From positions 1,116,001-1,180,000 of the forward strand of contig JAHRHY010000007.1 in the NCBI GenBank assembly GCA_019671135.1: a DNA stretch of 64,000 nt. Reading direction: 5' to 3'. The notes under the pieces were generated by a model. That model worked only from the letters and a program-made list of their open reading frames with translations, did no database searches and had not been told where the DNA came from. The stretch's first letter is position 1. Every line of letters begins with the position of its first letter. A program made the translations under genes and the position numbers. This DNA comes from Linnemannia hyalina (Eukaryota > Mortierellomycota > Mortierellomycetes > Mortierellales > Mortierellaceae). This document shows, piece by piece, positions 11,906 to 22,773 of this stretch.

Positions 11906-13324
11906 ATGACTGCCACTGCTGTTGCTCCCCAGGCCTCGGTCGCCTCGACCCTGTTGACCGCCTACCTGACCGAGCTCGCCGCCAACCCTCTCCGCACCAA
12001 GGCCCTCACCTCCGGCACCCTCTCGGGCCTCCAGGAGATCACCGCCACCAAGCTCTCCGGCATGCCAAAGTCAAAGAACCCTGACGACTTTATCCTCGGC
12101 ATCAACAAGCGTGTCGTCCAGATGGCCCTCTACGGTAACATTCCATCTCATTCCTCTCCCCTGAACTCGTCCACATTCGACATTCAGTCCATTCGGCATT
12201 TCTCCAATTGCGCAACAGCTTGTCATGGAGAGTGTGAAAGCAACCGACAAGAACAGCATGGCAGCGGTTTTTTTCTCCCTTGTCACTTCCTCTTTTTGGA
12301 TAGTGCGAAGTGGTTTACAAGAGAGAGAGAGAGAGACGCATATCGATCGAGCATGAGCGGGAAAGAAGGACATTGAACCAGACCTCAACAACGGAGGAGA
12401 GAATATACAACAAACAGCAAACGAATGATTTTTGCTCTGCTCCCCGACGCCCCGGCATATTATTTGATCGAAAGGGGGAACATTTCATTCCTGCTATCCG
12501 TGCCACCACACACACAAGAGCGGCCTTTTTCTGTTACTTTGTTACTTTTTTTTTTTTTCTTACTTTCGGTTCCCCGTCCTTTTTGCATTCTCACCCGGAA
12601 GGAAACAATACCAAACTATCTTCCCCACACAACAACATTACACATGGTCCAATTGAACGCCCTCTTTTCCCCCACCGAAAAAAAGAACCCCGGAATGGTT
12701 CCTGAACTTGGTTTTTTCTTCTCTCGTGTCCTTTCTAACATACGCCCTGGAAATATGAACAATTAGGTTTCTTGGTCAGCGGTCCCTTGGCCCACGCCTT
12801 GTTCGAGCTCGTCACCAAGCGCTTCCTCGGCAAGGAGGGCGCCAAATGGAAGATTGCTCAGATCCTCAGCGCCCAGCTCATTTCCTCCCCCATCCAGAAC
12901 GCCAGTAAGTCCCTAACGTTCATATCAGTAGCCAAAGGGCTACACCAACATCGAGAAACCCTTTGTCAAGCTTCAAAGAAACAAAATAAGTAACGCCCTT
13001 CACTCTTCCCCACCCCCCCATCCAACTATGATAGCCTACATTTTGGCAATGGCATTGTTCGCAGGCGCCAGAACGTCGGGACAGATCAAGGGCGCCTTCA
13101 AGTCGGGATACCTGCCCATGATGAAGACCTCCTGGGCGATCTCCCCCATCTCCATGGCCATCGCCCAAAAGTTCCTCCCTCCCAACGTCTGGGTTCCCTT
13201 CTTTAACCTCGTCGCCTTCACCTTTGGCACTTACGTCAACACCACCATCAAGAAGGCTCGTCTTGCACAGATCAAGAAGGAGCAGCAGCGTGACGCCGAG
13301 AAGCGTGCCCGCGATGAGCTGTAA
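11906..13324 (+). CDS. Mpv17/PMP22 family membrane protein
   Basis: Three exons, 11906-12134, 12767-12904 and 13065-13324, all keeping frame, 208 residues. The protein has the Mpv17/PMP22 layout: an N-terminal YLTELAANPLRTKALTSGTL helix, four hydrophobic segments, and the C-terminal signature region SWAISPISMAIAQKFLPPNV followed by a hydrophobic helix ending FGTYVN. It closes with a basic, Lys/Arg/Gln-rich tail. Family members sit in peroxisomal or inner mitochondrial membranes and form non-selective or metabolite channels. The closer resemblance is to peroxisomal PXMP2, but location is not proven by sequence. The first intron is long (632 bases) and holds no recognised RNA gene. Confidence 0.85.
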
Positions 13325-13596
13325 ATTATTTTGCACATCCCTTTCCCTCTTTCCCCGCGTATATCCTCACCCCATCTCCCTTGTAAAAAAAACACACATC
13401 CTACACCCCCCTTCTTCCCCCACACAACACAAAAAATAAAATGACAATTTGGCATATCGCCAAACCAAGTCCGAGCATTGCGGATCAAACTCTCTTGTTT
13501 CGACTGTGAAAAAATTAACATTGTTAATGTGAATATATGAAAATGCGTGGAAGAAAAAATAATAGTATGAGAGAGAAAAAAAATCTATGAAGCGCA

Positions 13597-16500
13597 CTAC
13601 TTGCGTCCCTTTCCACCACCACCTCCGCTCTTCTTCTTGGACGCCTCCACACCAGGTGCAGACACCTTGCTCTTTCCAATCATCGCATTAATGGACTCCT
13701 CGTCCTTGACCATCTTGATCAACTCCTTCTCACGCGCCTCCAACGCCGCCTCAGCCTCACGGAGCTCAGCTCCGCTCAATCCACCCTCGACAGCAGCGCG
13801 CTCAGACGAAGAAGACGACGAAGAGTTGTTGCCATTGATGTTGACCAAAAAGTGGTTGATCGCCGTCTTGACAGCCTTGCCCTTCTTCATCGTTCCAGGA
13901 ATCAACTTGACCTTGTACTTGAACTTCTGCAGCGCTCCATAGGGTGCGCAGACAGGGATAGCAAACTGCAAAATATCTGTCGGCAATGGCTTTCCAGTCA
14001 AGCCATCTAAGACCGTCAGGTTCTCAGACTCCTCGGGCTCCAACATCTTGATGTTCTCCTCCTGCAGCAGGCGGCGGACTTCCTCCACCTCATCCTCGTT
14101 CGCATTCGCGTCCATAGGAGGAGCAATAGCCTCGGGATCCTCCACAGCATCGGTCACAGCAGTAGCAGCAGCATCCCGTCCCTTAAAGTCTCCTTCGGGC
14201 TTCCTGCCGCTCTTGTTGCCACCCTTGTTACCACCCTTGGCAGGTCGAGACTTTTCAAACTCTTCTTGCTGCAAACGTCTCTTCTCTACAAGCGCCGCCT
14301 TCTCCGCCTTCTTCTCCGCTTCCTTCTTTGCACGCTTGCCCTTCAACTGAGGTCCCTTGTCAGGCTATTTCACACAAGAAACAAAGTAATTGGGGTCAGA
14401 TAACTCTAGGTGCTTCTTCAAGAACGATCAACACATAGAACGCGTAAATAAAAAAGGCACACTTACGGCAAGGAGTTCAAGACGAAGCTGGCGTTCTTCT
14501 TCATCCTGATCAGCATACTTCTCCTTGATCTTTTTGGCCTTGCCCTTCTTGCCACGAGCCGACGCCGCAGGAGCAGCAGGAGCCGCAGGGGTCGCAGTGC
14601 CCTTCTTCTGGTGGTCTTGCTGAGGCTTCTTGGCAGGAGCAGGGCGGGTAGGAGGCGGTGAGTTGGTGTCGCGGTTTTCATCCTGACCACCTTGTCCTGG
14701 AAGTTTGCCCTTCTTCATGTCACGGCGCATCTTCGCAGTGATGTAGGCCGACTTTTGAGGAACCCGGTCAGAGGATGCAAGCGAAGATGTATCGTCGCCC
14801 TTATCGCCCTCGTCGTTGCTGTCGTCGCCGTAGTCCTGAAGTGCATACTTGTCGGCTGCAGGAACAGCTCTCTGGGCAGGCTGCTTGGGTTGTTCCTTGT
14901 TCGTCTTAGCTGCAAACTGAATCTGAGTATCGGGGAACTCTTCATCAGACGACTCAGCAGCCTCGGATTCATCCTCACTATCCGAACCTGACTTGTCGCC
15001 CTGAGCGTCCGATTTCTCCTGAACTGCACTCTCCTCGGTCTCCTCGGCGGATTTGTCGCCTGTGGCACCCTGCGTTTCCTCCTCATTGTCCTCTTCGTCA
15101 GAGCCATCCGAACCTCCCAGAACCTCATCGGCCTCGTTTTGATCCTCCTTGGCATCCTCCTGTTGCTGATCGGCTGACTCCACAGCATCGGCATTGTTCT
15201 TCTCCGAGACAGCATCGGTAATTTCCTCACCCTCGCCATCCTCGATCCTGGGAGCACGTCTCTCATGCAAGTGGTTGCCAATCGACGATTCATCCAGCTT
15301 GAACAATAGTCCGAATCCGTAGACCAACTGCACAGGTGGCAAAAAGTTCTTCTTGCCGCGGATCATGAAACTGCCGGTAGTCAGGTACTCTCCGGTAGGG
15401 GCCGACTTGCTGACTTGATCTGCTCGCACCCAGTAGGCGGACGTTACAATCTTGGAATCCCAGGCCTTGCTCTGACAGACAGACATGATACCAGCCTGGT
15501 AAATCGAGCTGGGAGGGACAGGCTCCTTGTCAGATGGATTCTTGATCAAGACAGTCGCCGCACCGTGGATATCTGCATGGACATATATGTCGTCCTTCTT
15601 CATGTATCTCTTGACAATCATCTCGTTCTGCTGTGCATCGCGTCCTGCAATGACCAGGTAGTTCTCCGAGGTGATGAACCACATGAACTTCTCGAACCAG
15701 TAGGGCTTGCGGGCACGCTGGATCGAAGTCGTAATCTTGACCTCCTGCAACTGCTGTCGAATTTTCTTCTCCGCACTCTTAAACGCCTTGGATGCATGGG
15801 CCAGCGTCTTTTCCTGCTTGATGGCCGACTGCTTCTTGACGTCGTAGTACTTGCGAGCGTTCGCAAACGCCGTCAAATAGATGTCCAAATCAATTAGTAC
15901 TGTCGCCTTGGCCTTCGGCTGATGGCGGTCCTCGGCTTCCTGATCGTCCTGGTCGTCGTCCTCCTGCTCCTCATCCTCTTCTTCCTCTTCCTCGTATGGA
16001 TCGCTGAGGATGACGCAGACATGGTTTGACTCCAGCTTGAGGGTATCGATCATTAGGGCAATGGGGTTTCCGTGCTTCTTCTCCTCCTCGACCAGATCGG
16101 CAAGATCCTTCCAGTCCATGCCAGTCGCGACCGCATTGCGGATAATCATAATGGCCTGGTCGCACATCTCCAGATTGGCCTCAATCAACTCTGCCCGCAT
16201 GACGTTCATCTGTTGGGCTTCCTCCAGTCCTCGCACTCGACTGAGATGCTCCATTCTGACACTGTCCAGCTTCTTTTGTGCATGGTCCTCCTGGGCACGC
16301 TTCTTGACCTCCAAACGTTGGCTCTCAACTGCTGAGAAAAACTCATCGACAGCAGCATCAAATGACTCGTACTCCTTGAACGTCAGCGATTCGTGCTGAG
16401 CAAAGAGGTATGGGTGGAATTCGTCATATCTATTGAGTATCAATAAGCAACATAATGTTAGAAATTATGAATGGTACTTGTCTTCAATTATTAGTAAGTG

Positions 16501-18012
16501 TAATTATTTGCCGCTTGCTTACGTGACAAGTTCCTTCTCGTCTGGATCGTCTGGATTCTTCTTCTTATGGTTGAGCAAGATGATGTATCCTTTCTTGTCG
16601 ACAGCACCTCCATTTTCAATGATGTTATCAGCTTCCTGAAGTGATTTGAACAGAGCATCCAGATGCGGTGATCCATCTGAGGTGTCGAATCCTGATGATA
16701 CCACCATGTTTGGCACCAGATCGGCCTTGACGATCGCATGTTCCGTGAGCGCAGGGCCGTAAACTATTTCAGTAATCCAGCAGGAAATTAATAAGATGTT
16801 CCATTGGCAAACATATCCTTGGCCTAAAGCCACACCGACAGCAGTGATACATACAGAGCTTTGTGTTGAGAATCTTCTTCAAAATATCCTTGGGTCCTGC
16901 CTCCCGCAACACTTGGACCAGATGCTCCTTCTGAATGGGTTCAAAGCTGCGAGTCAATGCGCCGACATCATAGGTCTCTCCGACCGCCATCCTGACCTTC
17001 TCGTTGGGCTGAACCACACGCAGAATCGACAAAATCTTATAGTGGCCATCCGTCAAAATCAAGTTTCCCTATAAGAATTGAAAAGGCAAAAAAAATCGTC
17101 ACCTCCAGCGCAGCGCATGAGTACTGGGGAAGTCCAAGTTCATCTTCTCACCAGACCGTTCATGACAAATACAACCCTTGGAGGCGCTCCATTCTATGTT
17201 CCTTTGTGTTCCCTGAGATGACCCGCTCACCTACCGCAGCATAAAATTCGGCGATAATGTGGTATGTGTTGTTCAAGTCGTCTGCGCCAAACTCAAAGTC
17301 AACAATGCGGTCTGATCCCAACTGCTTGACGCCCGTCAGTCGCCTTGTCCTCAAGTGCTTGCGAATCTGTTGTAAAGAAAAGAAAAAGGGGTGTTCAGAA
17401 AAACAGGAATGATACCCAAGAATGATGCGCAATCATTCACAAAGTGATGCCATTTTTACACAGCCAATGTGATGTGCCTTGTTGGCACATCAAGGCGAAG
17501 GCAGCCAAAGCAACGAAAGGTGGTGGAGTAACTTACCTTGATGCAGAATCCAGAGGGAGTAATGGATTTATCACGAATGTAAAGTGTTGTATGCATGCGG
17601 ATACCGGACTCGATAAGAACCATCTCCTTCCTGTCAGGCTATGTGAGAGTTAAGGCAAGTAGGCAAACGTTTTTTGTTCTCACTTGATCAGCCAACATCC
17701 TTATTGTTTTGCAGTCGCATGCAGAGGCAAAAACACATCAGCACCAGTGCAAGAAGTTTACCTTCGAGAACTTGAAGAGGTATGTCCTAGAGTTGACATC
17801 GTAAACGTTCTGAAGGCGGAGCCCAACGATACTATGAACAAGTACCGGAAAAACAGACAGCGATGCGCAGGTGGAGTAGGTTACTAAGTCTGATCAGTTT
17901 GTCTTGTTCCCATGAGAGAGTATGGTTCATTGTTCCGAAGAGAAACGTACGATTGCTGGAGGGTTGCAACGGTCGCACGCACGTCGAGAGAGCCAAAGCG
18001 AAGCTTGGGCAT
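13597..18012 (-). CDS. NEMF/Rqc2-type ribosome quality control factor
   Basis: Component of the ribosome quality control complex that binds stalled 60S-peptidyl-tRNA, recruits the E3 ligase Ltn1/Listerin and adds C-terminal (CAT) tails. The start MPKLRFGSLDVRATVATLQQ (18012) matches the NFACT-N start. The exon 17366-17235 carries GSDRIVDFEFG with the conserved Asp-Arg pair needed for tRNA recruitment. The large exon 16429-14467 holds a coiled coil, the NFACT-R (DUF814) segment (YWFEKFMWFITSENYLVIAG, HGAATVLIKNP) and acidic Ser/Glu-rich linkers. The last exon (14364-13597) holds the NFACT-C domain (IPVCAPYGALQKFKYKVKLI) and a Gly/Lys-rich end. About nine exons, with frames checked at 17068/17235, 16763/16855 and 14364/14467. 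Length and order fit full-length NEMF. Confidence 0.95.
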
Positions 18013-18322
18013 TGTGGATTATTGTGGTGGTGAGGGGTGGTTGGGGGAGGAAAGGGTGTGATGGATTGAGAGAAGAAAAAAGGTTGCGGAGGGCCTTTGG
18101 AGCAACCGTAGTTATTTTAGCGGCGTACAAAAATCTTCGCGTTGCTGTCATGGATACCACACGTGACCTTTCGATCCAAGGTGGGCGCAAGTTCGGACAT
18201 CTCCTGCTCCACTCTCAATCATTGACAGCAAGGGGCCGGATAGCTGAATAAACCCACAGGTATTATTAAAGTGCTGTAGCTTCTCTATTAGCTAAGGTGC
18301 TAGGTAAGAACATTTATCTAAT
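18013..18322. other. Short intergenic region
   Basis: 310 bases between the start of the NEMF/Rqc2 gene and the stop of the ketopantoate reductase gene, both on the minus strand. No feature seen apart from likely promoter sequence. Confidence 0.4.
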
Positions 18323-19697
18323 CTACAGCTTTTGGCTGTTGGCGCTGCGTTCTGCAAGGTATTTGACAAGATCGCTGTGGAGCTTATACCAGGTGGGGAT
18401 GATATGTGTCAAGTTGCGCTCCTCTGCGATCCTGATGGGGTTCGACATAATAACCTCCATCTCCATGGGCCGTCCTTCCTCGAGATCGATCACCATACTG
18501 GCCTTGTATCCGTCTGCAAGGCGCGCACTAGTCATCATGCTCATGTCGACCAATGTTGGTGGCATTGGGTGTCCCAGGGCCTCGGCCAGCGCAGCAATCT
18601 CCTTCTTTGTTGTCAATGCCATCTGGTAGTACTTTTCGTCTGCAAGGACATTGGAAACTGTCCACAGGTTTGACAGGATACAGATAGGGTTCATTGCTCC
18701 GTTCCTATCAACATTTCAGGGGGGCGAAAGATTGATCGGTTAGTGCATGCAGTCGTGATAATATGAATCACAGAGGAGATCCTCGGAGGAAACGGAAAAG
18801 AAAAAGGACTCACCAAACAAGTTTCTGCCACCGGAAGTTTTGAATATCATTAGTGACAATGGTCTCCAGACCTCCAAGCTTGCATCGCTCACCAAAGGTT
18901 TGGAGCACCGACTCAGCATCGACTCCCTCAATTGGCTCAAACAGACCAACAACGATTCTTTGAACAGAACCAGAGTGGTAAACAACTCCAGCAGTGTTCT
19001 GGGTGACTCCAATGTAGGCAATGCTCGAAAGGATAGGGTTGCGAGGGAAACGCTTCTTAATGGGGTCCTCGACGCCAATACCGTTTTGGATAAGAACAAT
19101 GCCAGCATCAGGAGATACCTCGACCGCGGGGGCAATGATGTCGGGGATGCTGTAGACGGCAGGCAAAGCCTTCATGCAAACGACAATTAAGTCGAACGTC
19201 TCATTAGGTACCGTCTTGACAACTATGGAGATGAAGAGCAACAGGGGCGCAAAGGTCAGGCCGATGTTCAATTGGGTTTGCTCGAGTATTGCTGACTTTG
19301 TCCGAGAACCAAGGAGAACAAATTAAAGTAAACTGACCATGGTCGGGTCTGAAAACGTGTGGACCTTCGCCCCAGGCGACAGTCTGAATCTCGATGCCAT
19401 TGGCCTTGACCGCCTCGTAGTTGGATCTGCAGACTGCTGTGACGGTGCAATTACCCGCCTGCTGCATGCGCCAGGTGTAATAAGCGCCGATAGCACCGGT
19501 ACCGACTAGTGTGAGACAAACGAAGGATCATGTCAATGGGTTGGCAAAAAGGACGGGTATCTGCGTGAACAAAGTATGTACAAGAGGAGAGACATTCTAT
19601 GCAATTCTCCGTTTCGGGAATAAAATAAAGGGTCGTCGCACACAGAAAAAAATAAAAACGAACCTGTGAGGATGCGATGGTGAGGGATGTTGGTCAT
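18323..19697 (-). CDS. 2-dehydropantoate 2-reductase (ketopantoate reductase)
   Basis: NADPH-dependent reduction of 2-dehydropantoate to pantoate in pantothenate/CoA synthesis. Four exons: 19697 to about 19670, about 19506-19337, about 19223-18815 and about 18703-18323. The first splice creates the Rossmann glycine motif VGTGAIGAYY directly after MTNIPHHRILT. Further family marks are FDLIVVCMKA, LIQNGIGVE, the conserved FRWQKLVW before the last splice, and NGAMNPICIL with the helical C-terminal domain. An in-frame ATG at 19745 would add 16 residues; the 19697 start is preferred because the Rossmann strand begins directly after it. It lies head-to-head with 3-hydroxyisobutyrate dehydrogenase, 559 bases apart. 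Confidence 0.9.
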
Positions 19698-20256
19698 GTC
19701 TGCAAAGAAGGAATGAGTAAGGGAATGAGGGAGACAAAGAGACAAAAAGAGAACTAGGTGAAGAGAAGAGAAGAGAGAAAGGTTATCGGAGGAGCCTTAT
19801 TCCCCAGCTGATGACACATAAATTGAAGAAAGGTACAGAAGGATAGGCCGGGCAGCCCTTTTGCCGGCAAACCTTGCTTCAGCCTGAACGCCCTCTCTCC
19901 CGACAGGCCGAGGGATCAGGGTACGTTTTTCCTTTCGATTGACTTGATTGAGTCACGCCAGGTAGATGCCCGTAATCGCACATGCAACAGTCCTTCTTGC
20001 TGTTCCTGTTCTCAAAGCGCGCACAGAAGGGGTTGCAACAAGGTTGGAGGGTGTGGAGAAGTATGTACAGCCAAAGACGCGCTCCTACCCGTGAGAAAAT
20101 TTGGAGAAAGTGCGGGGGTCACTCTCCCCAAAAATGAACACTGGCTCGGTTCACCCTCTGTTCCCCCTTCCTTTTTATTCATCTCTCTCTCATCTTCTCA
20201 CGCTCATCACCTCTTCCTCCTCTCTTCCCTTTTCATCCCACACTTTCCTCATCAAG
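19698..20256. promoter_or_regulatory. Shared divergent promoter region
   Basis: 559 bases between two divergent starts (ketopantoate reductase leftward, 3-hydroxyisobutyrate dehydrogenase rightward). The side facing the dehydrogenase (20150-20256) is CT-rich. No binding site can be named with confidence. Confidence 0.5.
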
Positions 20257-21797
20257 ATGATCGCCTCATTCCTCGCTCGCTCATCGCAGTCAAAGGCCCG
20301 CGTCGCCACCAAGCTGGCCTCGCCTATCACCGGTCTCCGCTTCAAGTCCACAGGTATGAAGCCGTTCTACTTTTCGTCTTCATCCTAATACTCTGGCAGA
20401 GATACATCCTGCTTATCAATCACTGACTCTTCGATTGGTTTTCTTTACTTCACTCCTCCTTTTGCTGCGTAGATGTAAGCACGCTTCGCATTAGCCACAC
20501 CTGAATTCGAAAGGAAGAACAGAAAAAAGCGGTCTAGCCTTGGAACTCCGTTTCAAGGAAGGACGACACCGCGATGTAGGAGATTCAGGAACAACGGCCA
20601 TATTTCAGGGTCTTCCTTGACATGGCTTAACTTACAAATATTTCTCCCACTCCTCTCATTCCTACTAGTCCAAGGTCAAGAGAATCGGATTCGTTGGTTT
20701 GGGTAACATGGGTCTTCCCATGGCCACCAACCTCTTCAACGGATTCAAGGATAAGGCCGACTTTATCATCTACGACATCAACCAAACGACCACCTCCAAC
20801 TTCTTGAAGGATCACAACACCGACCCCAACAACAGGGACAAGGTCAAGGTCGCTAAGAGCCCATTAGAAGTCGCACAGGAGGCCACCGTCATCGTCACCA
20901 TGTTGCCTGCCTCCCAGCACGTCGAGGGTGTCTACTTTGGCAAGGATGGTCTCTTTGGCGCCTTGGGCGAGAAGCACCTCGTCGTGGATGCTTCGACCAT
21001 TGACCAGTCCATGGCGACCCGTGTCGCCAAGGCTTTGCAGGAGAAGGGTGCTAAGGCCATCGATGCTCCCGTCTCTGGAGGTAATTATCTGTCTATTTTC
21101 GCTTTTAACTGCCCTTTGTTGCGTTGATGAGTAAGCAGCTCACTCAGCAAATGCCATTGGATATCAATCTTTTTCAAATCGTTCGTTTGTGTCTATCTCT
21201 GGTTTACTACATGGCGCGACAAACTATTACTTATCAACCCTCACTGTCTAATCTCGCACTCATATAGGAACTGGAGGTGCACAGGCTGGAACATTGACAT
21301 TCATGGTCGGATCAAACAGCAACGCCGATTTCGAGTTGGCCAAGCCCTACCTCGAAAAGATGGGCAAGAACATTGTCTACTGCGGCACCAACGGCAATGG
21401 ACAGGTTGCCAAAATCTGTAACAACATGCTCCTCGGAATCTCGATGATCGCCACCTCCGAGACCATGAACCTCGGTGTCCGCATGGGCATGGACCCCAAA
21501 CTCCTCGCCGGTATCCTCAACACCTCGAGCGGTCGCTGCTGGAGCAGTGAGGTCTACAACCCTTGCCCCGGTGTCCAGGAGAACTCTGCTGCTACCCGTG
21601 GCTACACTGGCGGATTTGGTATGCCCTTGATGGCCAAGGATCTTCGCCTTGCCGTCAACGCAGCCGTCGATACCAAGACCACCGTCATGCTCGGTGCCAT
21701 GGCCCAGCAGCTCTACAACCAGATGGCTGCCAACAAGGACTATGAGAACCTCGACTTCAGTGCCGCCTACAAGTGGTTGTCCGAGAACTCCAAGTAA
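20257..21797 (+). CDS. 3-hydroxyisobutyrate dehydrogenase, mitochondrial
   Basis: NAD-dependent oxidation of 3-hydroxyisobutyrate to methylmalonate semialdehyde in valine breakdown. Proposed exons 20257-20353, 20473-20474 (2 bases), 20669-21080 and 21268-21797 give 346 residues. Residues 1 to about 31 form an Arg/Ser/Ala-rich mitochondrial presequence. The dinucleotide motif GFVGLGNMG, the DAPVSGGTGGAQAG substrate loop (made by the last splice) and NGQVAKICNNML with the catalytic Lys all fit the family; the C-terminus has the usual length. Joining the first and third exons directly shifts the frame. A 2-base exon AT, flanked by GTAG and GTAAGC, restores it (G|AT, Asp). AATAAA occurs near 21849. 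It is convergent with the phosphopantetheinyl transferase gene. Confidence 0.93.
20473..20474 (+). other. Putative 2-nt microexon in the HIBADH gene
   Basis: AT lies between an acceptor (TGCGTAG) and a donor (GTAAGC). Introns on both sides (119 and 194 bases) have plausible branch sites (CACTGAC near 20422, GCTTAAC near 20628). Only with these two bases do the flanking exons share one frame. Alternatives are an unusual donor, or an assembly error in exon 1. Confidence 0.5.
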
Positions 21798-21917
21798 ACA
21801 AAATCATCGACCCATTCATAGCCCTAAGCAATACCGCATCATAGATCAAATAAAAATGCATAAATCCCATTTCTTTCATGTTCGTGGTATAATGAGAACG
21901 GATATTAGTTATGGTTG

Positions 21918-22549
21918 CTATAGGGGTGGTTCTGGCGACTCGAACAAGACTTGGGCAACCAGGTATTCTCCGTCATGCGAGACGCTGCAATGTGCCGTTC
22001 CGATCCCGAATTTCTCCTTCTCCGGGATATGTAAACATGGCTTGCCTAGTGAATGAGAACAACGTTCATTGCATTTATATCATTGCTCGTTAGCAGTTCT
22101 TTTTTCATGGGGATGCAACATCCACCATCGCAACAGCCACGACGTGTACCTTGGTCTTTGTATACGGTGACATCCTGCCATGTTAGCTTATGTCGTGAAG
22201 TCATTGCCTTGTACGTTGCCTCCTTCAATGCCCACCTAACCAAAGGACAGGGTAGATGAATTGTCAGTATTGATGAAGATCAACATCCTCTCAATTCCTA
22301 TCAGAAATTGGTGAAGGAACAATGAAAGAGTCTTCCTCACCAACAGGGGAATACAACATACCTGACGCCAACGAAGCGAACGGCTCTATCATGGGCAACC
22401 TCTCCATGTAATTCAGCCTTGAGTTGCTCAAAATCGGTGAGTTCAGCTTTGGTCAAGACCCTGGTCAGAAACCTGTCTGGTCTACGAGAGAGGACCTGCC
22501 TGAGTCGTGGTAGGTGCAGAATGTCGATTCCGATACCAAGAATTCCCAT
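21918..22549 (-). CDS. Holo-ACP synthase-type 4'-phosphopantetheinyl transferase (Ppt2-like)
   Basis: Transfers phosphopantetheine from CoA to acyl carrier protein; a stand-alone form of this length is likely mitochondrial. Three exons, 22549-22362, 22235-22150 and 22045-21918, all in phase, 133 residues. The start MGILGIGIDILHLPRLRQVL carries the Mg-binding GIDI Asp. The splice at 22235 makes RRWALKEATYKA with the conserved WxxKEAxxKA motif. The third exon gives GKPCLHIP and TAHCSVSHDGEYLVAQVLFE, the usual SxSHD strand. It runs convergent to the dehydrogenase gene (120 bases between stops). Short but complete; all AcpS-family motifs are present. Confidence 0.9.
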
Positions 22550-22773
22550 AGCTTTGAGCGGAAAGGGACTATGTGGCGCCTAATGCAAGATATGAGGGAG
22601 AAGGAAAAGAAACAAATGCCAGTAAGAAAGAAAGCAGAAAATATTGCAAGACATTGCTAGCAGTCACGTGTACATGGTAGCGTTTCAAACGATTATTTTT
22701 TTCCTCTCACTACAAAAAGGACCGTTTGGAGTTCTCTTAATTCTGATCGTTGCCCTTCATTCATTCACCAACA

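Noticed and set aside
12135..12766. Long intron of the Mpv17-like gene as host of a snoRNA or nested gene
   Set aside because: No C/D or H/ACA box pairs and no coding segment recognised.
14715..15293. 192-codon minus frame inside the NEMF/Rqc2 gene
   Set aside because: Arg-rich shadow of the acidic linker in the real frame.
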